Of a stretch of 64,000 nt of DNA, positions 19,401-27,817 are shown in pieces. The translations under genes and the position numbers were made by a program. Location of the stretch: positions 60,708-124,707 of the forward strand of contig CAVWHY010000002.1 of the NCBI GenBank assembly GCA_963754955.1. The letters are read 5' to 3'. Numbering within the stretch: position 1 is the first letter of the stretch; the number at the start of each line of letters is the position of its first letter. The DNA comes from CAVQJU01 sp963754955. GTDB lineage: Bacteria; Acidobacteriota; Vicinamibacteria; Vicinamibacterales; CAVVIG01. The notes under the pieces were generated by a model. It worked only from the letters and a program-made list of their open reading frames with translations. It made no database searches and was not told the origin of the DNA.

Positions 19401-20366
19401 GCGCGCCGGGCCCACGCCGACGAGCACGAGATCCTCATCAAGGATCGCCGGGCCGTCCTCGAAACCGCCCGTGCCGCCGCCGCCGAGCTGGATCTGGCAC
19501 GCGCGACGGCGGAAAGCGACCTGTCGCACCTCGCGGCGTCGGCGCTCGAGCTGCTCCAGTCCACCATCGACGAAGTCGTCGTGGAGGTGGAAGAGCTCGA
19601 ACGGCAGGGCGGCGCGACGCCGGATTCGCGCGTGGTCTGCGCGCCCGACGACGCGGAGGACATGGACGACGACAGGGAAGACGCCGCCGCGGGCGCGGCG
19701 ATGACCGCCGCGACCGAGCGTGCGCTGAGCGCCGAGGACGCTATCACGGCGCTGCGCGCCAAGATAGATCGCCTCGGCCCCGTCAACATGATGGCGATCG
19801 AACAGTTCGACGAACTGGAATCGCGGCACGGATTCCTGACGACACAACGCAAGGATCTGACGGAGTCCATCGCCCAGACGAGCGAGGCGATCAAACGTAT
19901 CGACGAGACGACCCGCGAGCGTTTCGCGGAGGCGTTCACGGCCATCAACCGCAACTTCCAGGATATCTTCAGCACGTTGTTCGGAGGCGGCCGCGCCGGT
20001 CTGACGCTGCTCGACGAGAACGATCCGCTCGAAAGCGGCATCGAAATCATCGCCCAGCCGCCCGGCAAGCGGCTGCAGAGCGTGCAACTGCTGTCCGGCG
20101 GCGAGAAGGCGCTCACCGCCATCGCGTTGATGTTCGGCCTCTTCAAGTTCAAGCCGAGCCCGTTCTGCCTGCTCGACGAAATCGATGCCCCGCTCGACGA
20201 CGCGAACATCGGCCGGTTCGTCGAGATGCTGAGGAGCATGCTGCGGCATACGCAGTTCATCCTCATCACCCACAACCGGAAGACCATGGAGATCGCCGAC
20301 CGCCTCTACGGGGTCACCATGGAGGAGCCGGGTGTCTCGAAGTTGATATCGGTCCAGTTGAACTGA
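16488..20366 (+). CDS. smc: Chromosome segregation ATPase SMC
   Basis: SMC is the core of bacterial condensin and acts as an ATP-driven DNA-loop-forming dimer. It has the N-lobe Walker A (GPNGCGKSN) and a very long coiled coil split by a hinge domain (AVADYLEVDHGYERAVEACL region). The C-lobe has the signature LSGGEKALTAIALMF and Walker B FCLLDEIDAPLDD. The protein is about 1292 residues, somewhat longer than usual. The head domain has an extra loop of about 70 residues at 104-143 and onward, with six HxGNG pentapeptides. ATG 16488 gives the standard MRLERLEINGFKSF start; GTG 16476 is an alternative. The gene is intact. Confidence 0.97.
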   Translation: MRLERLEINGFKSFSDRSELAFDKGVTAIVGPNGCGKSNVADAITWVMGEQSAKSLRGERMEDVLFSGSDARKPTASAEVRLRFSGVLKSLTGPALPGLDDAAPHENGHAGNGHHGNGHNGNGHNGNGHHGNGANGNGHEPVPFVATPIAREDAVLTRAEAEELIQSVAREVEVTRRLYRSGESEYLIDGQVCRLRDVHELLMDTGLGAKAYAIIEQGKIGLILSSRPTDRRQLIEEAAGVTRYKSRRRSAELKLEAARQNLTRIDDIVFEVEKQRGTLKRQAGKAKRYQKLRDELRRCEKVLLARKYRQLAETIATARAQLSEARVRESAATAQVAEVESNLSRLRIELVEAESHSTSTREAAHACELTINRQQQQIAFDDEQARTLDARVAAVVAEAAALEARREPARAALEARRVAAIDANAERDRAAAMLAAGSDAYDSAHREIEGLEADVEAARSEVFSAINSATALRHALEHAAATRDRVGETLSKLDVETNDARLESDRIGAERAAAAEALRRAQQSIEETRIARTARESELASARIEHEWRARMVRSGEQELAGLEARLKSLEELEAARAGYGDAARTLLAQANGKVGQKGAVADYLEVDHGYERAVEACLADLLQHVIVERPEHAVAGFGLVREASAGRCGFLIAPPEAEEAATAQWGRADAAPPEGVVALSSIVRISGAYGGAIQHAIGDAWIADSYERAAQSSGLTVLPVVTPDGDVFRGPNLVSGGLHEAARGILETKGEIKELRGRIQAQRETLAALGAEIAALDATIAHASNAITALAAEHHKQEKAVVAQEAQLQHAQDEANRLILKNEQLSRERRQAEEEREAIDRRQGEARESIAKLENDQRAADDRLTAAQRSLFEAREAAEDLSQRAAEARAAHAALVERAAALAAEVERLEEAGAELEARAGALAAERDETYRRIDELHAAIAAGKATLDANVRALEQLKQDVRDADEAVAARRAHADEHEILIKDRRAVLETARAAAAELDLARATAESDLSHLAASALELLQSTIDEVVVEVEELERQGGATPDSRVVCAPDDAEDMDDDREDAAAGAAMTAATERALSAEDAITALRAKIDRLGPVNMMAIEQFDELESRHGFLTTQRKDLTESIAQTSEAIKRIDETTRERFAEAFTAINRNFQDIFSTLFGGGRAGLTLLDENDPLESGIEIIAQPPGKRLQSVQLLSGGEKALTAIALMFGLFKFKPSPFCLLDEIDAPLDDANIGRFVEMLRSMLRHTQFILITHNRKTMEIADRLYGVTMEEPGVSKLISVQLN

Positions 20367-20404
20367 AAGGCGCCCTCGCGCGTATGTACGTCCGGAGGCG
20401 TGGC

Positions 20405-21313
20405 ATGGTAATTCACGGCCTGCGGCGGCGATCCGGGCGGTCTCTTGCGGCGGGGTCGGTGTCGGCTGCCCTGGCCGCCGTGGTCCTGTCGGGCTGCGGC
20501 ATTCCCGTTGGCCCGCATGGCCCCAGGGTGTCCGAGACGTGGACGCATACCTACCCCCTTAGCAGCACCGGCGAAGTCACCATCGTCAACGCCAACGGGC
20601 GCATCGAGGTCGAGGGGGTCCCAGGCAACACTGTCGAAATCGAGGCGGAGAAGATCGCCAGGGGCGCGACCGAGCAAATCGCGCGCGACCTCCTGCCGCG
20701 GATTCCGATCGACGAGCGCGTCATGCCCGACTTCGTCTCCGTCGAAACAAGGCGCCTCAACGGCTTCCTGATTGGCGCCAGCTACGAAGTACGCTACCGC
20801 GTGAAGATGCCCAGGACGGCGACCCTGCGCGCCACCACCGTGAACGGCGGCGTCTGGGTGAAAACGATGGACGGACGCGTCATCGCGCGGACGACCAATG
20901 GCGGCATCGTGGCGACTGAAATGAGCGGCGCCGTCGAAGCCCGATCCGTGAACGGCGGGGTTCGCGTCCAGTTTGCGTCCCTCGGCACCGAGCCCGTCGA
21001 ACTGCGGACGGTGAACGGCGGCGTGCGCGTGGCAATGCCCCAGACGGCGAAGGCCACCGTGAATGCCTCGTGGGTCAACGGCGGCATCAGCCTTTCCGGA
21101 CTGCAGTTCGAGGTCCGCGAGCAGGCCCGGCGCCGGTTCGAGGGCCGGTTGAACGGCGGGGGCGCGAACATTGAAGTCGCCACCGTCAACGGCGGCATCA
21201 CCCTCAGCACGGAACTCGACAAGTCATCCGGGCCGGGGAGGGGATGGGGCGAACTGACTCCGGAGAAGCCTCCCGACGAGCGCGAACTGCACGAACTGCA
21301 TGAACGAAGATAA
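20405..21313 (+). CDS. DUF4097-type beta-strand-repeat lipoprotein
   Basis: A signal peptide ends in a lipobox (VVLSGC), so this is predicted to be a lipid-anchored envelope protein. The mature part has repeated TVNGGVxV/TTNGGI segments about every 20 residues, which form the right-handed beta-solenoid typical of DUF4097 proteins. Their function is unknown. ATG 20405 is chosen because GGAGG lies 7 bp upstream. Its last codons overlap the start of the M48 protease gene by 14 bp. Confidence 0.83.
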   Translation: MVIHGLRRRSGRSLAAGSVSAALAAVVLSGCGIPVGPHGPRVSETWTHTYPLSSTGEVTIVNANGRIEVEGVPGNTVEIEAEKIARGATEQIARDLLPRIPIDERVMPDFVSVETRRLNGFLIGASYEVRYRVKMPRTATLRATTVNGGVWVKTMDGRVIARTTNGGIVATEMSGAVEARSVNGGVRVQFASLGTEPVELRTVNGGVRVAMPQTAKATVNASWVNGGISLSGLQFEVREQARRRFEGRLNGGGANIEVATVNGGITLSTELDKSSGPGRGWGELTPEKPPDERELHELHERR

Positions 21314-22427
21314 GGCCAGCCGCTATCACCGGCTCAAAAGGCAGGTCAGCGTCGCGTCGATCGCGTGGACGCTGACCGTGCTCGCGGGCCTGCTTCTCAC
21401 GGGCGCCAGCCTCTCGCTTCGCAGCACGGCCGAACACACCGCGCAGATCGGTCCTGTCGCCGGCTCCGCCACGTTCACGGTCGTCGTGTACGTCGCCCTG
21501 CTTGTGGCCCTTGTCGAAGCCGGCGCCCTGCCGCTGGCTTTCTACGGCGATTTCCTCCTCGAGCGCCGCTATGGCCTGTCGAATCAGCGCCTGGGCGGGT
21601 GGCTGCTCGATCAGGCGAAGGCGTTTGGGCTCGAGCTGCTCTTCGCGTGCGCGGGTGCGGCGATCCTCTACGCCGTGATCCGGTATTCGCCGGATCGATG
21701 GTGGCTGTCGGCCGGCATCGTGTTTTCGATCATCATTGTCGGCCTCGCGAACGTCGCGCCCGTGCTGCTGCTGCCGCTGTTCTCGCCGGTCAAGCCGCTC
21801 GACCGCGAGTCGCTGCGGACGCGGCTCGTCGGCCTCGCCGAACGCGCGGGCGCCCGCGTGCTGGGCGCGTACGAGTGGGGCCTGAGCGAGAAAACGAAAA
21901 AAGCCAACGCGGCGCTCACGGGGATGGGCGCGACGCGCCGCATTCTTGTGTCGGACACGATGCTCGCGGAGTACTCGGACGAGGAGATTGAGGTCGTGCT
22001 GGCACACGAGCTCGGCCACCACGTGCACAACGACATCTGGAAGGGCATCGTCTTCCAGAGCGTGCTGATCCTCGCCGGCTTCTACATGGGGGCGCGCGTG
22101 CTGAGCGCACTCGCGGACGCGTTCGCGCTGCGCGATGCCGCCGATGTCGCGGGGTTGCCGCTGCTGCTGCTCGCCGCCGGCGGCGTGTCGCTGGTGATGC
22201 TGCCCCTGGCGCACGCGCTCTCGCGGACGTTCGAGCGCAAGGCCGATCGGTTTGCGCTCGCGCTGACGCACAATCCCGCCGCGTTCATCTCTGCGATGCG
22301 CCGGCTCGCCGCGCAGAACCTCGCCGAGGAACAACCCTCCGTGATCGTGCAGTGGCTGTTCCACAGCCATCCACCGGTTCGGGAGCGGATCGCTGCCGCC
22401 CAGGCGTTCAGGGGATCCAGAATTTAG
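21300..22427 (+). CDS. M48-family membrane zinc metalloprotease (Ste24/HtpX-like)
   Basis: This integral-membrane protease has at least four hydrophobic segments. The zinc site is VVLAHELGHHVHND, and the downstream Glu ligand lies in FERKADRFAL. The layout, with long N-terminal membrane helices before the HExxH, is closer to CAAX protease Ste24 than to HtpX. It may take part in membrane protein quality control. It is translationally coupled to the DUF4097 lipoprotein. It ends directly before a short repeat array. Confidence 0.9.
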   Translation: MNEDKASRYHRLKRQVSVASIAWTLTVLAGLLLTGASLSLRSTAEHTAQIGPVAGSATFTVVVYVALLVALVEAGALPLAFYGDFLLERRYGLSNQRLGGWLLDQAKAFGLELLFACAGAAILYAVIRYSPDRWWLSAGIVFSIIIVGLANVAPVLLLPLFSPVKPLDRESLRTRLVGLAERAGARVLGAYEWGLSEKTKKANAALTGMGATRRILVSDTMLAEYSDEEIEVVLAHELGHHVHNDIWKGIVFQSVLILAGFYMGARVLSALADAFALRDAADVAGLPLLLLAAGGVSLVMLPLAHALSRTFERKADRFALALTHNPAAFISAMRRLAAQNLAEEQPSVIVQWLFHSHPPVRERIAAAQAFRGSRI

Positions 22428-22432
22428 TCATT

Positions 22433-22492
22433 TGGTCATCTGGTCTTCTGGTCATTTCTGACCATAGACGATTAGGAGATGATCAGATGACC
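22433..22492. repeat. Inverted array of 8-bp tandem repeats
   Basis: Three direct units TGGTCATC/TGGTCTTC/TGGTCATT are followed by a 20-bp spacer and two units AGATGATC/AGATGACC in the opposite sense. It fills most of the gap between the stops of two converging genes. Confidence 0.85.
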
Positions 22493-22496
22493 GGAT

Positions 22497-22859
22497 CTAT
22501 CGTCGCGGGCGGACCACCAGCTCGCCGCGCATCTGGCGGCAGCCGTCTTCAATTTGCAGGTTGCAGTAGAAGGGGAAGGTGCCTTCGCGGTCGGCGCGGA
22601 ACTCGAACGTGACCGGCGCGCCGGGGCTGACCCGCTTGGAGATCCGGTAGGCGTCGAGGGTGACGCTGTGCGCGATGTCCACCGTGCGCAGTTCGATCCG
22701 GACAAGGTCGTCCTGCGCGACCTCGATGCGCGGCGGGTCGAACGCGTACTTGCGCGCGGTCACGGACACCCGTCGCACGGAGGGTTCGTGATCCTGGCCG
22801 ACGGCGCTGCCGGCCACGAGAGCGACTGGGATGAAGAGAAAGTGACGGCGCGTGTACAT
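22497..22859 (-). CDS. Secreted cupredoxin-fold protein with altered copper-site residues
   Basis: The 120-residue protein has a signal peptide (FLFIPVALVAGSAVGQ) and a cupredoxin/COX2-like beta fold (KYAFDPPRIEVAQDDLVRIEL, FPFYCNLQIEDGC). In CuA domains the end reads C-x3-C-x3-H-x2-M. Here it reads C99-x3-I103-x3-C107-x2-M110, with His64 at the usual upstream ligand place. A binuclear CuA centre is therefore unlikely as seen. A mononuclear metal site or another role is possible. A TACAAT hexamer lies 16 bp before the start. Confidence 0.75.
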   Translation of the reverse strand: MYTRRHFLFIPVALVAGSAVGQDHEPSVRRVSVTARKYAFDPPRIEVAQDDLVRIELRTVDIAHSVTLDAYRISKRVSPGAPVTFEFRADREGTFPFYCNLQIEDGCRQMRGELVVRPRR

Positions 22860-22909
22860 CAGGGCGCTGTTCCTGATTGTACGACGGTCCGCGCCGTCCG
22901 ATAGTCTGA

Positions 22910-25015
<2,106 letters not shown>

Positions 25016-25029
25016 AAAGGCTTTCCAAC

Positions 25030-25065
25030 GGGTCCACGAGGTCCACGGGGTCCAACAGGTCCAGA
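25030..25065. repeat. 9-bp tandem repeat between rpsO and pnp
   Basis: Four units GGGTCCACG/AGGTCCACG/GGGTCCAAC/AGGTCCAGA stand head to tail. The same unit type recurs inside rimO (33575-33617). Confidence 0.88.
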
Positions 25066-25072
25066 GACCCGG

Positions 25073-25342
25073 CTATTTTCGGATGTTGAGGCGCTTGATC
25101 AAGTCCGCGTAGCGATGCGCGTCCTTGGCTTTCAGGTAATCGAGGAGACGCCGGCGGCGGCCAACAAGCATCAACAGCCCACGCCGCGAGTGGTGGTCCT
25201 TGGCGTGTGACTTGAAGTGTTCCGTGAGGTAATTGATGCGTTCGCTGAGAATCGCAACCTGTACTTCGGGAGAGCCTGTATCGCCTTCGTGGGTCTTGTA
25301 GTTGCCGATCAATTCGGTCTTGCGGTCTTTGGTTAACGCCAC
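25073..25342 (-). CDS. rpsO: Ribosomal protein S15
   Basis: This 89-residue small-subunit protein is the normal length for S15. Conserved parts are HEGDTGSPEVQVAILSERI and the HxxDxHSRRGLLxLVGRRRRLLDYL region. The start is GTG 25342, preceded by GAGGAC; a longer reading from 25426 is not supported. It lies between truB and pnp. Confidence 0.96.
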   Translation of the reverse strand: MALTKDRKTELIGNYKTHEGDTGSPEVQVAILSERINYLTEHFKSHAKDHHSRRGLLMLVGRRRRLLDYLKAKDAHRYADLIKRLNIRK

Positions 25343-25455
25343 CTGGTCGTCCTCCACGCGCGGCCCAGTCAAGAGGCCACCGGGGCCTTCGCCCTGGTGT
25401 TTCAGACCAGCCCGCCGTATGTGCAAAAAACGATTAGTCGAACAAGCTCAATATC

Positions 25456-26382
25456 TTACCTCAGGACAATCGAGGGATGCAAAAAGCCCGGCGTCCGCGC
25501 AGCCTCACCGATTCCGACGAGTTGCCCGGCTTGATCGAACAACCGAACAGAGTCGCCGGCCGTCTTCTTCGCACCAGCCGACGCCACGTCCTGTCCGTGA
25601 GTGACGCGTTCAACGTCCTCGCGACCAAGCACCACGGAGGGCAGATCCTGCAGCATGCGCTCGATCGGCACAATCGCGGCGGCCGCAGCGTCGCGGCTGC
25701 GCTCGGCAGCGTCGAGCGCTATCGCGTCGGCCAGCATCAGGCCGGCGCTCACCGTGCGCCTCAGCGCCGCCAGGTGCGCGCCGGTGCCGAGCATGGCGCC
25801 GAGCTCGTGCGCGAGCGACCGGACGTAGAAACCAGCCGTGCACTCGAGCGTCAGCGTGGCGCAGTCACCGGCGAGGTCGATGACTGCCAGGTGGTGCACC
25901 GTGACGGTGACCGGTGACGGCAAGGCAGACGGCGCCGGCGGGCCGGGCACGGCGGCCGCCGCGGGCGAGGCGGACTGCCGCGCGGCGCGCGCCGCCTCGT
26001 AGCTGCGCCGCCCGGCGATCTTCTTGGCCGAGAACGCAGGCGGCTGCTGTTCGAACGTTCCGCGGAACGCATCGAGGGCGGATTCAAGCTGCTCGCGCGT
26101 GGGGACCGTAAGCGACCGCACTCCAACCGGCACGCCTTCGGCGTCGTACGTGTCGGTCGCCTGCCCGAATCGTACGACCGCCTCGTAGCGCTTGTTCGAG
26201 CCGCTCATGAAGCGGGCGAGGCGCGTCGCGCGTCCCAGGACGAGGGGCAGAACGCCGCTCGCGGCCGGGTCGAGTGTCCCCGTGTGGCCGATGCGCGACT
26301 CGCCCAGCACCCGCCGCATTCGCGCGACGACGTCATGGCTGGTCGGGCCGGCCGGCTTGTCGATGACTAGGAGCCCGTCCAT
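25456..26382 (-). CDS. truB: tRNA pseudouridine(55) synthase
   Basis: TruB makes pseudouridine-55 in the T loop of tRNAs. The catalytic Asp38 lies in GHTGTLDPAASGVLP. The N-terminal LLVIDKPAGPTSHDVV and the later CTAGFYVRSLAHELG motif are standard. A Pro/Ala-rich stretch near residue 145 (SPAAAAVPGPPAPSALPSP) is an unusual loop insertion. It overlaps nrnA by 16 bp in the minus-strand operon. Confidence 0.95.
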   Translation of the reverse strand: MDGLLVIDKPAGPTSHDVVARMRRVLGESRIGHTGTLDPAASGVLPLVLGRATRLARFMSGSNKRYEAVVRFGQATDTYDAEGVPVGVRSLTVPTREQLESALDAFRGTFEQQPPAFSAKKIAGRRSYEAARAARQSASPAAAAVPGPPAPSALPSPVTVTVHHLAVIDLAGDCATLTLECTAGFYVRSLAHELGAMLGTGAHLAALRRTVSAGLMLADAIALDAAERSRDAAAAAIVPIERMLQDLPSVVLGREDVERVTHGQDVASAGAKKTAGDSVRLFDQAGQLVGIGEAARTPGFLHPSIVLR

Positions 26383-27368
26383 CCGGTGGTGCCGCTGACC
26401 TTCTCCACGAACAGCTGCCGCAGCGCGTCGAGGCGCCCGATCGCGGTGCAGCCGGCGGCGTTCTTGTGGCCGCCGCCGCCGAACGCCTTGGCGACGGCGT
26501 TGACGTCTATCGTGCCCTTCGACCGCATGCTCACGCGGTACTCGTCGTCTTTCACGTGCTTGAAGAAGACGACGGCCTGGATTTCCTTGACCGTGAGCGG
26601 TTCGTTGATCAGCCCGTCGGTGTCTTCGTATGTCCCGCCTGCAGTCCGCGCGATCTCGTGATCGAGATACAGCACCGCGATGCGTCCGCTCTGATCGATC
26701 TGCATGCCGCTCAGAAGCGCGCCGGACAACTTCAGGCGCCCCATCGTGCCGCTGTCGTACACGCTGCGGGCGACGCGCACCGGATCGACACCCGCCTCGA
26801 GCAGCATCCGGCAGATGTCGAACGTGCGCGGCGAAATGCTCGAGAAGTGAAATGAACCCGTATCGGTCAGGATCGCCACGTAGATATGCGTCGCGATTTC
26901 AGGCGTCAGCGGCACGCCCAGCGCTCTGACCAGGTCGAACACCATCTCGGCACACGCCGCCGCCGACGCGTCGAACCAGTTGATCTGCCCGTAGCCCGTG
27001 TTGCCGGGATGGTGATCGATGTTGATGACGAACCCGCGCTCGAGTCCCGCGACGCCCGTCCGCGCGAGGTCCCCGCACTCCATGATGATCGCGGCGTCGA
27101 AGTTGCCGGCGGCTTCCGGCGCGATCTCGATCTCCGGCACGCCGGGAAACTCCATCAGCGTCGGCGGCGCCGGATCGCGGTTGACGACGCGGACGTGCTT
27201 GCCCAGGGCCCGCAGGGCATACGCCATGGCGAGCTCGGAGCCGATCGCATCGCCGTCCGGCCGCGCGTGCGACGACAGCACGAACGTGCGGCGCGCGCGG
27301 ATCGCCTCGACGATCCGTTCGATTTCAGGAGCCGGTGTCGTCACTGTCGTCCGCATCGGGATTGGCAT
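26367..27368 (-). CDS. nrnA: DHH-family bifunctional oligoribonuclease / PAP phosphatase
   Basis: NrnA degrades short RNAs and hydrolyses 3'-phosphoadenosine 5'-phosphate. The metal-binding motifs SHARPDGDAIGSE, the DHH motif in NIDHHPGN, and the C-terminal DHHA1 motif FGGGGHKNAAGC are all visible. The family sits between rbfA and truB in many bacteria, as here. The start at 27368 overlaps rbfA by about 44 bp; ATG 27356 is also possible. Confidence 0.93.
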   Translation of the reverse strand: MPIPMRTTVTTPAPEIERIVEAIRARRTFVLSSHARPDGDAIGSELAMAYALRALGKHVRVVNRDPAPPTLMEFPGVPEIEIAPEAAGNFDAAIIMECGDLARTGVAGLERGFVINIDHHPGNTGYGQINWFDASAAACAEMVFDLVRALGVPLTPEIATHIYVAILTDTGSFHFSSISPRTFDICRMLLEAGVDPVRVARSVYDSGTMGRLKLSGALLSGMQIDQSGRIAVLYLDHEIARTAGGTYEDTDGLINEPLTVKEIQAVVFFKHVKDDEYRVSMRSKGTIDVNAVAKAFGGGGHKNAAGCTAIGRLDALRQLFVEKVSGTTGWTGS

Positions 27369-27729
27369 CGTCAGCGGGATGGGGATTCGCGCGAATCTCG
27401 TTCAGGAGTTGTTCGATGCGGTCCTGGCCTGCAATGGACTCGTCGTAAATCCACTTCAGTTCGGGCGTGCGCTTGAGCCGGAGCCGCGATCCGATCTGAC
27501 GGCGGAGGAACGGGATCACGCGGTCCAGCGCGCGCGCGCTCGTCTTGCGCGCCTTGTCGTCGCCGAGGACCGTGTAGAACACGCGAGCCTGCTGCAGGTC
27601 GGGGCTGACCTGCACGCGCGTGATTGTCACGAAGCCGATGCCCGGGTCGTGGACTTCGCGGGTGAGCAGGAGCCCGAGCTCGCTGCGCAGCTGATCGGCG
27701 ACGCGGTCGGGACGGGAACCTTGGGACAT
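27325..27729 (-). CDS. rbfA: 30S ribosome-binding factor A
   Basis: RbfA is a small KH-like protein that helps 16S rRNA 5'-end maturation and cold adaptation. Features are RPDRVADQLRSELGLLLTREVHDP, ITRVQVSPDLQQARVFY and LKRTPELKWIYDES. ATG 27729 is preferred because a longer reading would include the intergenic repeat. The acidic C-terminal tail (ADDANPDADDSDD) is longer than in E. coli. It follows infB in the operon. Confidence 0.95.
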   Translation of the reverse strand: MSQGSRPDRVADQLRSELGLLLTREVHDPGIGFVTITRVQVSPDLQQARVFYTVLGDDKARKTSARALDRVIPFLRRQIGSRLRLKRTPELKWIYDESIAGQDRIEQLLNEIRANPHPADDANPDADDSDDTGS

Positions 27730-27746
27730 GGTGACAGGAACTGCAA

Positions 27747-27809
27747 GGTTCAGAGGTTCACGGTTCATGGAGCGGAACCCTGAACCCTGAACCTTGAACC
27801 CCGAACCTC
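27747..27809. repeat. Inverted array of 7-bp tandem repeats between infB and rbfA
   Basis: Three GGTTCAN heptamers are followed by a 6-bp spacer and five GAACCYN heptamers in reverse sense. The array can fold back in the mRNA of the operon. The same unit type occurs at 60438-60516. Confidence 0.9.
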
Positions 27810-27817
27810 TCGAAACG

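Noticed and set aside
16503..20273. Very long open frame antisense to smc
   Set aside because: It has no recognisable domain, and its composition follows from the third-base GC bias of smc on the other strand.
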